Assembly: GCA_964553405.1 (NCBI GenBank)
Contig: CAZKLS010000008.1
Location: forward strand, 1 to 44,698
DNA length: 44,698 bases
Direction: 5' to 3'
Origin: DATIRA01 sp964553405
GTDB lineage: Bacteria; Pseudomonadota; Gammaproteobacteria; Steroidobacterales; Steroidobacteraceae
Shown here: one piece after another, positions 16,341 through 24,669 of the stretch
Layout of the letters: every line of letters starts with the position of its first letter
How positions within the stretch are numbered: the first letter of the stretch is position 1
The notes under the pieces: model-generated
What the model saw: only the letters and a program-made list of their open reading frames with translations
Database searches by the model: none
What the model was told of the DNA's origin: nothing
Translations under genes and position numbers: made by a program

Positions 16341-17468
16341 ATGCGCTCCCGCCCGATTCTCGCGTTCGGGCTCTGCCTCTTTTCACTCGTGGCCGGACCG
16401 CAGTCGCCTGCGGTGGCCGGCGAGTCCGGGGATTCCGTCGCCGCGCTGGTCCGCGAGCTGGGACTTCAGGAGTCCGCGGAGCCCGTGTCTGCCCGGCCGG
16501 GCTGGGCACGTCCGGAACGCGTGCTGGTGTGGAACCTGCAACCGGAACTGCTCGGGCCGCTGCGCGCGGCGGTGCCCGGCGTCGAGATCGTCCCGGTGGC
16601 TTCGGCCGAGGAGGCGCTGGGCGAGGTGGCGACGGCCGATGCGATCCTCGGGCTGTGCTCGGAGCAACTGCTCGAGGCCGGCCCCCGCATCCGCTGGATA
16701 CAGACCTACAGCGCCGGCGTCGAGCGCTGCGTCTCGATTCCGGCCGTGCGCGAGCGCGACCTGCTGGTCACGAACATGCAGCGCGTGGCCGGCCCGGTCA
16801 TGGCCGAGCACGTGATGGCGATGATGCTGGCGCTCGCGCGGGGGCTGAACTTCTACATTCCCGAGCGCGCCGCGGCGCGCTGGACGCGGCAGCTCCCCGA
16901 GCCGGCGCAGATGCTGACACTGTCCGGCAAGACGCTGCTGGTGGTCGGGCTCGGCGGCATCGGGGTCGAGGTGGCGCGACGGGCGCACGCCTTCGGCATG
17001 AAGGTCGTCGCGACGCGCGCGAGCAGCCGGGAAGGGCCGGAGTTCGTCAGCTACGTCGGGTTGCCGGGCGAACTCGGCAGGCTCGCGGCCGACGCGGACT
17101 TCATCGTCAACACCACGCCGCTGACGCCGCAGACCCGGGGGATGTTCGACGCGCGCTTCTTCGCCGCCGCGAAGCCCGGCGCGTTCTTCTTCAACGTCGG
17201 CCGGGGCGGCAGCGTCGTGCAGCAGGACCTGGTCGCCGCGCTCGAAAGCGGACGGCTGGCCGGCGCAGGGCTGGACGTGACCGATCCCGAGCCGCTGCCC
17301 GCCGACAGTCCGCTGTGGAAGATGAGCAACGTGATCATCACCCCGCACGTCTCGGCCGCCTCGGACCTCGGCAACGCGGCGCGCCTCGCGGTGGCCGCGG
17401 AGAACCTGCGCCGTTACGTGGCCGGCGAGCGCATGCTCTCGGTCGTGGACCTGGAACGGGGCTACTAG
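16341..17468 (+). CDS. D-isomer-specific 2-hydroxyacid dehydrogenase with apparent signal peptide
   Basis: The protein (375 residues from ATG 16341; GTG 16323 is an in-frame alternative) has the fold of NAD(P)-dependent 2-hydroxyacid dehydrogenases. The nucleotide-binding motif is VVGLGGIGVEVARRA. The catalytic triad is represented by NVGRGG (Arg), DVTDPEPLP (Glu) and ITPHVSAA (His). Unusually, it begins with a typical secretion signal, MRSRPILAFGLCLFSLVAG ending near AVAG. Cytoplasmic family members have no such leader, and NAD(P) is not expected in the periplasm. Either the enzyme is exported or the N-terminus is a membrane anchor. Its upstream start overlaps the peptidase stop, so it probably belongs to the same operon. 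Confidence 0.9.
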   Translation: MRSRPILAFGLCLFSLVAGPQSPAVAGESGDSVAALVRELGLQESAEPVSARPGWARPERVLVWNLQPELLGPLRAAVPGVEIVPVASAEEALGEVATADAILGLCSEQLLEAGPRIRWIQTYSAGVERCVSIPAVRERDLLVTNMQRVAGPVMAEHVMAMMLALARGLNFYIPERAAARWTRQLPEPAQMLTLSGKTLLVVGLGGIGVEVARRAHAFGMKVVATRASSREGPEFVSYVGLPGELGRLAADADFIVNTTPLTPQTRGMFDARFFAAAKPGAFFFNVGRGGSVVQQDLVAALESGRLAGAGLDVTDPEPLPADSPLWKMSNVIITPHVSAASDLGNAARLAVAAENLRRYVAGERMLSVVDLERGY

Positions 17469-18109
17469 GGCCGGGACTTCAGCGACCCGAGCTCGGCCTC
17501 GAGCACGGCGAGCCGCGCCTCGAGCCGGGCCACCCTTTCGGCCAGGTCGTCCTCGGCGCCGGACTCGCTCCGCGGGGCCGCATCCACCTCCTCGGGCGCA
17601 GGGCCGGTGAACAGCTGCGCATAGCGCGATTCTCGCTTACCCGGCTCGCGCGGCAGCCGCGCGGCGTAGGGGCCCTCGGGTCGCGTCATCAGGTCCTCGA
17701 GCGCGGCCTCGATCTCCCGGACATCGGCGATCGGCGTCAGCCGCGCTGCGTGCGAGCGCAGCTCGCCCGGCGTCTGCGGCCCACGCAGCAGCAGTTCGCA
17801 GACCACCGCGGTGACCGTGGGCGTGAACTGCAGCGAGCCGAACTCCGTGTTGCAGAACAGCTGGTGATACTTCGGCACGCGGCTGCCGAACCCGCTCTTC
17901 TCCAGCACCAGGTGCCGGCGCAGCAGCCCGTCGAGAACCTGCTGCACCTCGCGGTCGTCGAGCTGCAGCACCGGCGAACGATTGCTCTTCTGGTTGCAGG
18001 CCGCGGTCAGTGCATTCAGCGACAGCGGGTACTGGTCCGGCGTCGTGATCTGCTTCTCGATCAGGCAGCCGATCAGCCGTGCTTCTAGCGCCGAGAGTTC
18101 GACCGGCAT
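17465..18109 (-). CDS. YceH-family (UPF0502/DUF480) winged-helix protein
   Basis: This 214-residue protein matches E. coli YceH in length and in its opening LSALEARLIGCLIEKQITTPDQYPLSLN, quoted here only as the region at residues 4-31. Two winged-helix domains are expected, and the sequence contains RSPVLQLDD, KYHQLFCNTEF and LLLRGPQTPGELR, all typical of the family. A C-terminal coiled coil (about residues 185-210, heptads of Leu/Val with Arg/Glu) is clear. The biochemical role is not established. Start ATG 18109 gives the family length; a longer upstream frame is not needed. Its stop overlaps the dehydrogenase stop from the other strand. Confidence 0.9.
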   Translation of the reverse strand: MPVELSALEARLIGCLIEKQITTPDQYPLSLNALTAACNQKSNRSPVLQLDDREVQQVLDGLLRRHLVLEKSGFGSRVPKYHQLFCNTEFGSLQFTPTVTAVVCELLLRGPQTPGELRSHAARLTPIADVREIEAALEDLMTRPEGPYAARLPREPGKRESRYAQLFTGPAPEEVDAAPRSESGAEDDLAERVARLEARLAVLEAELGSLKSRP

Positions 18110-18258
18110 CGATGTCTCCGTGATGGACCTGCGCCCACCGTAAGCGGGCCGCGATGCTGCTGCAAGAGGCCCGGGCCGCGCGTGCATCCGGCAGCCGTAC
18201 GTCGTGCACGCCGACCGTGCATAATCCCGCTCGAGGCGATGCAGGAGGATCGCGGGCG

Positions 18259-19188
18259 TTGGCAGGCAAGGCGGGCTCGACAATCGTCGGCGTCGTGACG
18301 ATCACGCTGATGACGCTTAACGTGCTTTTCTGGTGCACGCCGCTGTTCGTCGTCGCGCTCGCGAAGCTGCTGCTGCCGCTCACCGGCTGGCGGAAGTTGA
18401 TGAGCCGGGTGCTGATCTTCATCGCCGAGCGCTGGATCTACACCAACAACCTGATCTTCCGGCTGACCGGGGCGCTGCGGATCGATGCGAGGGGCCTCGA
18501 CGGGCTCGAGCACCGGGAGTGGTACCTGGTCGTGTCCAATCACCGCTCCTGGGTGGACATACTGGTGCTGCAGGCGGCGCTGACCGGGCGGGTGCCGTTC
18601 CTGAAGTTCTTCCTGAAGCAGCAGTTGATCTGGGTGCCGGTCCTCGGCCTCGCCTGGTGGGCGCTCGATTTCCCCTTCATGCGCAGGTACAGCGCCGCGT
18701 ACCTGGCGAAGCATCCGCAGATGCGCGGCAAGGACCTGGAGGCCACGCGCAGGGCCTGCGAGAAGTTCAGGCAGATTCCGACCTCGGTGATGAACTTCGT
18801 CGAAGGCACGCGCTACACGCCGGCCAAGCACGCTGCGCTCGCCTCGCCGTACCGTAACCTGCTGCCGCCTCGCGCCGGCGGGGTGGCCTTCGTGCTGTCG
18901 GCGATGGGCGGCATGCTGCACTCGATGCTGGACGTGACGATCGCGTACCGGCAGCAGAGTCCGACGCTGTGGGACTTGTGCTGCGGCCGGCTGGATACGG
19001 TGGCGATGGACGTGCGGGTCCGGAGCATCGAGCCGTGGACGGCCGAAGGCGACTATGCGGGCGATCCGCAGTTCCGCGCGCGCTTCCAGGCCTGGCTCGC
19101 CGGGCTCTGGGAGCAGAAGGACGAACTGCTGACCGGGCTGCTCGGGTCGGACCGCTGGCCGGCGGACTTCAGGCCGCTCGATTTCTGA
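18259..19188 (+). CDS. Lysophospholipid acyltransferase (PlsC/YihG-like)
   Basis: The protein transfers an acyl group to a lysophospholipid or related acceptor at the inner membrane. Two N-terminal hydrophobic segments precede the acyltransferase motifs NHRSWVDI (HX4D, catalytic His and Asp) and FVEGTRYT. The length, 309 residues, fits E. coli YihG. The start is assigned to TTG 18259 because an AGGAGG at 18243-18248 precedes it by about 10 nt; no ATG precedes the first membrane segment. A thioesterase follows 16 bp downstream, which suggests a shared lipid-remodelling operon. It is divergent from the YceH-like gene. Confidence 0.9.
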   Translation: MAGKAGSTIVGVVTITLMTLNVLFWCTPLFVVALAKLLLPLTGWRKLMSRVLIFIAERWIYTNNLIFRLTGALRIDARGLDGLEHREWYLVVSNHRSWVDILVLQAALTGRVPFLKFFLKQQLIWVPVLGLAWWALDFPFMRRYSAAYLAKHPQMRGKDLEATRRACEKFRQIPTSVMNFVEGTRYTPAKHAALASPYRNLLPPRAGGVAFVLSAMGGMLHSMLDVTIAYRQQSPTLWDLCCGRLDTVAMDVRVRSIEPWTAEGDYAGDPQFRARFQAWLAGLWEQKDELLTGLLGSDRWPADFRPLDF

Positions 19189-19204
19189 TGAGCCGGGGTG
19201 GGAC

Positions 19205-19690
19205 ATGACAGCCTGGGACCTTCCTTCGCCGTTCGTGCACGAGCGAGTCGCGGTGCATGCCGAGATCGACGGCTACGGCCACGTCAACAACGCCGTCTAC
19301 GTGGTCTGGCTGGACGACTGCGCATGGGCGCATTCGAACTCGATGGGACTGACGCCGGAAGTCTGCCGGAGCCTGAACCGCGGCATGGCCGTCTGGCGGA
19401 CCCAGATCAACTACATCCGTCCGGCATTCGAGGGCGACGAGATCCAGGTCGGCACCTGGCCCGTCTACAATGACCGTAGGCTGCGCATCGACCGCCGTTT
19501 CCAGGTGCGGCGCAAGTCGGACGGCGAGACGCTGCTGCTTGCGCTGATCCACTACGTCTGCATCGACCTGCACAGCGGCCGGGCAAAGCGGATGCCGGAG
19601 CAGTTCACGCACTACTCGGTGCCCGTCGACGTTCAGGCAGTGCTTGCAGCGCAAACAGCGCCTTTCCAGCCCGGCGTCGAGCCGCGCTGA
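19205..19690 (+). CDS. 4-hydroxybenzoyl-CoA-thioesterase-type acyl-CoA thioesterase (hotdog fold)
   Basis: This 161-residue protein has a single hotdog domain. The family signature is IDGYGHVNNAVYVVWLDD, with the Asp/Tyr/Gly/His/Asn pattern typical of YbgC/FadM-like thioesterases. It hydrolyses acyl-CoA to the free acid and CoA; chain length cannot be predicted. It lies between a lysophospholipid acyltransferase and a dienelactone hydrolase family gene with gaps of 16 and 30 bp, all on the same strand. Confidence 0.9.
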   Translation: MTAWDLPSPFVHERVAVHAEIDGYGHVNNAVYVVWLDDCAWAHSNSMGLTPEVCRSLNRGMAVWRTQINYIRPAFEGDEIQVGTWPVYNDRRLRIDRRFQVRRKSDGETLLLALIHYVCIDLHSGRAKRMPEQFTHYSVPVDVQAVLAAQTAPFQPGVEPR

Positions 19691-19720
19691 CCAACCGGCC
19701 TACAGGAGGGGTACCTCGAA

Positions 19721-20599
19721 ATGCACGACAAGTGGACCAGCGCCGAACTCGACTCGCTGCTCGGACCGGCGACGATGAACCGCCGGCAGATCCTGATGAC
19801 CTCGCTAGCGGCCGGTTTCGCGATGGCCGTCCGGCCGGTCGCAGCCGGGACCATCACCACCGATGCCAACGGGCTCGTGGCCGGCGAGGTCAGGATCCCG
19901 GTAACGGACGGCGAGATCCCGGCATATCGCGCCATGCCGGAGGCGGGCGGGCCGTTCCCCGTGGTGCTGGTCGTGCAGGAGATTTTCGGCGTGCACGAGC
20001 ACATCAAGGACGTCTGCCGTCGATTCGCGAAGCAGGGGTACCTCGCCGTCGCGCCCGAACTCTATGCGCGGCAGGGCGACGTGAGCCAGTACACGGACTA
20101 CCGGCAGATCTTCTCGGAAGTCGTCTCCAAGGTGCCGGACTCGCAGGTGATGGCCGACCTGGACGCGGCCGTCGCCTGGGCCGGAAAGAGCGGGCAGGGC
20201 CGCGCGGACGCGCTCGGCGTGACCGGCTTCTGCTGGGGCGGACGCATCACCTGGCTGTATGCGGCGCACAATCCGCGCCTGAAGGCAGGTGTCGCCTGGT
20301 ACGGGCGCCTGGCCGGCGAGCCGAGCGTGCTGCAGCCGAAGTACCCGCTGGAACTCGCGGCCGAGCTCAAGGCCCCGGTGCTGGGTCTGTACGGCGGGCA
20401 GGACCAGGGTATCCCGCTGGCGGACGTGGAGAAGATGCAGGCGGCGCTCCGGGCGGCGCAGCAGCCGTCGGAAATCGTCGTGTTCCCGGAGGCGCCGCAC
20501 GGCTTCCATGCGGACTACCGCGCCAGCTATCGACCCGAGGACGCGCAGCAGGCCTGGCGGCAGTGTCTCGCGTGGTTCCGCGACCACGGCGTGGTCTAG
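19721..20599 (+). CDS. Dienelactone hydrolase family protein, probably exported
   Basis: The 292-residue alpha/beta hydrolase has the DLH triad: Cys in TGFCWGGR, Asp in YGGQDQGIPL and His in APHGFHADYR. The segment LVVQEIFGVHEHIKDVCRRF is the usual DLH N-terminal signature (about residues 87-106). Ahead of the domain is a leader with MNRRQILMTSLAAGFAMA from about residue 19, which resembles a Tat signal but has only RR followed by Q rather than a full SRRxFLK motif. Start ATG 19721 has AGGAGGGG about 10 nt upstream; an inner ATG at the Arg pair is an alternative. Substrate unknown. Confidence 0.92.
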   Translation: MHDKWTSAELDSLLGPATMNRRQILMTSLAAGFAMAVRPVAAGTITTDANGLVAGEVRIPVTDGEIPAYRAMPEAGGPFPVVLVVQEIFGVHEHIKDVCRRFAKQGYLAVAPELYARQGDVSQYTDYRQIFSEVVSKVPDSQVMADLDAAVAWAGKSGQGRADALGVTGFCWGGRITWLYAAHNPRLKAGVAWYGRLAGEPSVLQPKYPLELAAELKAPVLGLYGGQDQGIPLADVEKMQAALRAAQQPSEIVVFPEAPHGFHADYRASYRPEDAQQAWRQCLAWFRDHGVV

Positions 20600-22932
20600 T
20601 AGCGCCAGAGAAGTCCAACGGACGGCACCAGCGGCAACCAGTGCCGGTATTCGCGCCGGATTTCGCTGCTGCCGTCCGGCGCGCTTTCAATGACGAAGTC
20701 GGTGCAGCAGGGATTGCGGCGATCGAGCGCGTTCGTCATCTCGGCGAACGCGGACAGCGTGCCGCGCCGGAGCTCGAAGTCCCGGCTGATACGCAGGTCG
20801 ACGGAAGCGAAATAGGCGTAGCGGGAGTCGTTGCGCTCGTCGAGGGGCGGCGTGTCCGGCGCTTCGCTTTCGCCACCGGACAGACCGGTGACCGGCCAGC
20901 CGGTGTGATAGCTCGCCGCCACGCTCGCCTGCCAGGGTCCGGAGGTCCAGCTGATACCGCCGCCAAGCGAATGCGTCTGGTCCCAGCTGCGGACGATATC
21001 GGCGCCGTTGACCCGATCATCCACGCGTGACCAGGCGTAACTGAGCCAGCCGTTCCACGGCTGTGCGCTGCGGCGCGCGACGAGCAGCTCGATACCCTCG
21101 GCGCGCGCACCGGAGGGCGCGATCCTGACACGGTCCCAGCGCAGCTCCGGCACGAGCGAAAGCGGGTCGAACAGGCTCTCGTAGCGTGGCTTGAGGTCGC
21201 CGTAGTCCTTGCGATAGACCTCGACGCGTGCCGAGAACTGCCGGGGCAGGTCCGTTTCCAGGCCGAGGACCATGTGGTCGGCGAACTGCGCGGGCAGGAA
21301 TTCCTCGATGCCTTCCTCGACCTGCAGTTCCTCGATCCCCTGCAGCTGCCGGAAGCGTCCCCAGCTTGCGCGCAGCCGCGTCGCCTCGCCCACCTGCCAC
21401 AGCAGGTTCAGGCGCGGCGAGAGCAGTCCGTCGCCCTCGTCACTGAATGACTGCTGGTCCCAGCGCAGGCCGAGTTCGCCGGTGAGAACATCCGTGATGC
21501 TCAGGCGACTGCTCAGGTAGGCGCCGTAGCGTTCGCCGGAAGGCGCTGGCTGCAGCTCGCGCTCGAGCAGCATCGCGGGACTGCCTGGAAACGGCCGATC
21601 GGCTGCGACGCGCAGGGAGCTCGTGTAGTCGTAGTTCGCCGACAGGGACCGTGCCTCGAGGCCGAAGCGGTGGAACCAGCGACCACGGAGCCAGCTGCCG
21701 TCGAGCCGCAGACCCACCACGTCGTAGTCCCGCTTGTCGTCCACGGTGCCGATTGATCCGCCGGGTTCCTCCACGACGCCTTGCCGCTCCGACGAGACGT
21801 CCGTGTAGGAGAGGATGGCCCGGCCATGGAGCTGTGATTCCCAGTCGCGCTCCAGCGTGGCCCAGAGATATGAGTTGCGATATTCGGCCTGGGCGAATTC
21901 CGTCTCCGCCGAGTTGTTCGCCCGGACCCGGTCGGTGGACAGCAGCGTCTGCAGCGAACCCCGGGTGCCGGGGGTCGGCTCGAAGTCGACCCGGGCGAAG
22001 CCGTCCAGGTAGCTGGGTTCGCCGATCTCCGAATCGAGAATGTCGGCGATCTCCTCGAGGTTGCTGCGCCGTATCGCCGCGAGCCACTGTCCGCGACCGC
22101 CGGCGAAGCGCTGCGCAGCCAGCGCATTGGCATGCAGCAGGCTCAGGCCGGCCTCGTAATAGGCGTCAGCGTCGGGCCGGATCGACTGCGTATCGATGAC
22201 CGCGCTCATGCTCTCGCCGAACTCTGCGGTGAATCCGCCCGCATGCACGTCCAGGTCATCGACGATCCCGGCGTCAAGCACGCTGACCGGGCTCTGCAGC
22301 AGTCTGAGGTGAAACGGTTCGTAGAGCGTCAGGCCGTCGAGCACGATGCGGGTCTCGTTCCCCTCACCGCCGCGCATGTTTGCGAGCCCCGACAGGCCGT
22401 TGCTGGCCGCAGCCGGCAGCCTGTGCACGATTTTCATCGAGTCTTCGCCGAGCCGGGGCAGCGCCCGCATTTCCTCGCGCGTAAAGAAGGTGTGCACGTC
22501 CGGCACCTGCGTTGCCAGCCGGTATCGGCTGCTCGAGACGACGATTTCCTCGAGCGGCTGTCGGGAAAGCCCGGTCTTGACGGGCGCGGTCGTGGCCGTG
22601 GGGAGGGCGGCAGCCTCGACGATCGCGTACACACCCGGCGCAGCCCTGCGTGCCGACAGGCCGAGTGGTGCCAGCAGCCGTGCGAGCACTTCCTCCGGCC
22701 TGCCCGGTGCCGGCTCGGTCGCCACCTTCAGCTCGGCCGGCACCCGCCGGTCGTTGTAGATGAGCTGCAGGCCCTGCGACTCCAGGTCTGCGAGCACGTC
22801 GCGCAGGCTGCGCCCGGCGTACGGCGGTCCGGCCGTGCTCGGCAGGCTGAAGCAGGCGCCGAGCACGATCAGCAACAGCTTCGGCAGGCGCTCATGGCTG
22901 TCGGGTCGGTGGCGGGGTCGCAGCTGTGACAA
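20596..22932 (-). CDS. TonB-dependent outer-membrane receptor with N-terminal STN signalling domain
   Basis: The protein is 778 residues. After a signal segment (about residues 19-34) comes an STN domain (about 41-107: GRSLRDVLADLESQGLQLIY and the following beta strands). Then come a TonB-box-like LEEIVVSS, the plug (about 130-255, with NMRGGEGNETRIVLDG) and a long beta-barrel ending in the aromatic residue pattern LLWRY. STN domains signal ligand occupancy to FecR-type anti-sigma factors, and the fecR-like and sigma genes lie just upstream. The only start that keeps the signal peptide is TTG 22932, with a weak Shine-Dalgarno sequence. The ligand is unknown. A Cys pair, NPCCTDF, sits near the C-terminus. 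Confidence 0.93.
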   Translation of the reverse strand: MSQLRPRHRPDSHERLPKLLLIVLGACFSLPSTAGPPYAGRSLRDVLADLESQGLQLIYNDRRVPAELKVATEPAPGRPEEVLARLLAPLGLSARRAAPGVYAIVEAAALPTATTAPVKTGLSRQPLEEIVVSSSRYRLATQVPDVHTFFTREEMRALPRLGEDSMKIVHRLPAAASNGLSGLANMRGGEGNETRIVLDGLTLYEPFHLRLLQSPVSVLDAGIVDDLDVHAGGFTAEFGESMSAVIDTQSIRPDADAYYEAGLSLLHANALAAQRFAGGRGQWLAAIRRSNLEEIADILDSEIGEPSYLDGFARVDFEPTPGTRGSLQTLLSTDRVRANNSAETEFAQAEYRNSYLWATLERDWESQLHGRAILSYTDVSSERQGVVEEPGGSIGTVDDKRDYDVVGLRLDGSWLRGRWFHRFGLEARSLSANYDYTSSLRVAADRPFPGSPAMLLERELQPAPSGERYGAYLSSRLSITDVLTGELGLRWDQQSFSDEGDGLLSPRLNLLWQVGEATRLRASWGRFRQLQGIEELQVEEGIEEFLPAQFADHMVLGLETDLPRQFSARVEVYRKDYGDLKPRYESLFDPLSLVPELRWDRVRIAPSGARAEGIELLVARRSAQPWNGWLSYAWSRVDDRVNGADIVRSWDQTHSLGGGISWTSGPWQASVAASYHTGWPVTGLSGGESEAPDTPPLDERNDSRYAYFASVDLRISRDFELRRGTLSAFAEMTNALDRRNPCCTDFVIESAPDGSSEIRREYRHWLPLVPSVGLLWRY

Positions 22933-23015
22933 AGGCCTCGTTCGCCGGGGAGCCCGCCGGTCGCAGCGGGCGCGGTGACATTCTATCGCGCCCGGTCACG
23001 TGGATATCGCGCCGG

Positions 23016-24020
23016 CTATTCGGCCACCGTGACGTGGATGAGGTCAGTCGCGATGCGCGGCTGCAGGCTGGTGGTGGCGAGCACCGCGCCCAGCGCCTGT
23101 TCCGGCTCGAGTCCACCGATCGAGCCGCGCAACGTCGTCTGCCTGGCGAGCTCGCGAGCCTCCGCGGACGCGAACCGCAGGCCGCGGCCCGTTTCCCGCG
23201 CGGCCCAGGCCAGGAACTCCTCGACGCTGCGGCCTTCGATTTCGTAGGGCGGCATGACCTGTCCGATCCAGCGCCAGTCCTCGGCATAGGGTTCGATCGG
23301 CGCGCGCTCGAGCCCCGCAGCCGAGAGCCTGAGTTGCTCGCCGGCCATTCCGGTAAAGCTGCCACGCGGGCTGCTGATGCTCACGCCCCCTTCGCGGACG
23401 GCGACGCGCAGCGAGTCGTCGTCAACGCGTGCGAGGTACTGCGTGCCGAGGTGACTGACCCTGCCATGCGTCGTCTCGACCCGGAACGCCCTGATGGAAT
23501 CCGCCGGCCCAGCGCCAGTGTCCACATACAGGCTGCCGTGCTCCAGCGTGGCCGTGCGAGGATCGTCGAAGCGCAGTCGCGTGTCGGCGTCCAGCCGCAG
23601 CTGCACGCCGCTTTCGAGTTCGAGCGCCGAGCGGCCGTCGCTGCCCGACGCGAGTTCCGTGCTCGCCCGGAGAATCGTGCCGGGGACGGCGGGCTGCCAG
23701 TCGCGGCCCGGTTCCCGGTACTGGACCTGCCCGACGGTCCGAGTCAGCGAGGCGATCGCGAGGTTCTGCGGCACTTGTACCGGGCGCACCAGCCACAGGC
23801 TGATCGCGGCGACGGCCATGCTGGCGGCCACGGCCAGAAAGGTCCTGCGGCGCCGCTCGATGCGCGAATCGAGGCTGGCCCGCCATTCCTTTTCCACTGC
23901 CTGGCGCAGTGCGGCGACCGCCGAATCCGGCAGTCGCGGGCGGGGGCCGCTCGCACGCAGCAGCGCGGCGATATCCTCGTCCTGGTCTTGCCGTTCGTCA
24001 GGTCCGTTGGTCTCGCTCAT
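23016..24020 (-). CDS. FecR-family anti-sigma factor/sensor with C-terminal STN-like domain
   Basis: FecR proteins sit in the inner membrane, hold an ECF sigma factor on the cytoplasmic side and receive the receptor signal in the periplasm. In this 334-residue protein residues 1-60 are cytoplasmic, 63-82 form one membrane segment (RRTFLAVAASMAVAAISLWL) and about 95-225 are the FecR domain (LELESGVQLRLDADTRLRF, VRVAVREGGV-like strands). The end (about 255-334, EGRSVEEFLAWAARETG onward) looks like an STN domain. Start ATG 24020 has GGAAGG upstream. It lies 10 bp after the sigma gene. Receptor and sensor thus both appear to carry STN-type folds. Confidence 0.9.
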   Translation of the reverse strand: MSETNGPDERQDQDEDIAALLRASGPRPRLPDSAVAALRQAVEKEWRASLDSRIERRRRTFLAVAASMAVAAISLWLVRPVQVPQNLAIASLTRTVGQVQYREPGRDWQPAVPGTILRASTELASGSDGRSALELESGVQLRLDADTRLRFDDPRTATLEHGSLYVDTGAGPADSIRAFRVETTHGRVSHLGTQYLARVDDDSLRVAVREGGVSISSPRGSFTGMAGEQLRLSAAGLERAPIEPYAEDWRWIGQVMPPYEIEGRSVEEFLAWAARETGRGLRFASAEARELARQTTLRGSIGGLEPEQALGAVLATTSLQPRIATDLIHVTVAE

Positions 24021-24030
24021 CTGCCCTTCC

Positions 24031-24642
24031 TCAGGATTCCATGCCCGCGAGCACGTCTGCGGCCGGTGTCCCGAACACCGCCTCGATGCCGTCGCGAAAG
24101 GCGACTCGTGCGCGGGCGAGCAGCGACTGCGCTGCGGTCGGCCCGATTCCCAGTCGCCGGCCGATTTCCTCGACCGACTGCCCCTCCACGTATTTCCATT
24201 CCAGCGCCTCGCCATAGCGATTGGGCAACCGGTCCAGCACGGCGTGCACGAGGCGCTTGCGCTCCGCGGCAGAGCACCCGCGCAGCGGATCGTCGGCGGC
24301 GGGTGCCTCGATCGACTCGAGCGCGGCCCGGACCTCCTCGCTGTCCTCGATCAACAGCACCTTGCCCGCGTGCCGGCGCTGGGAACGCAGCTGGTCGGCG
24401 ATTTCGCGGCGACAGATCTGGCACAACCAGGTGAAAAGCGCCGCCTCACCGCGGTAGCTGTTCAGCTTGCGCACCGCCTTGATCAATGTGGCCTGCACGA
24501 CGTCCTTGGCGAGGTCCTCATCCTGTCTCACGCGCGGCAGCGCAAAGCGGTACACGCGGTTGAAATAGACCTCGAAGAAATCGCTGAACGCCGGCTCCTC
24601 GCCCGCAAGCATTCGGCTCACCAGTTGTTGGTCGTCGTTCAC
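24031..24642 (-). CDS. ECF-type RNA polymerase sigma-70 factor
   Basis: The protein has the two ECF domains. Region 2 is at about residues 15-85 (FFEVYFNRVYRFALPRVR, DVVQATLIKAV, FTWLCQICRRE). Region 4 is near the C-terminus (LPNRYGEALEWKYVEGQS, then the helix-turn-helix EEIGRRLGIGPTAAQSLLARAR). I prefer GTG 24642 (VNDDQQLVSRM), giving 203 residues, because a GAGGAA precedes it. ATG 24690 would add 16 residues rich in Arg and Pro. With the fecR-like and TonB receptor genes it forms a cell-surface signalling operon. It is divergent from the hemolysin-family gene, so it may control both sides. Confidence 0.93.
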   Translation of the reverse strand: MNDDQQLVSRMLAGEEPAFSDFFEVYFNRVYRFALPRVRQDEDLAKDVVQATLIKAVRKLNSYRGEAALFTWLCQICRREIADQLRSQRRHAGKVLLIEDSEEVRAALESIEAPAADDPLRGCSAAERKRLVHAVLDRLPNRYGEALEWKYVEGQSVEEIGRRLGIGPTAAQSLLARARVAFRDGIEAVFGTPAADVLAGMES

Positions 24643-24669
24643 CCGCGGGTTCCTCGCACGGCGCTGACA

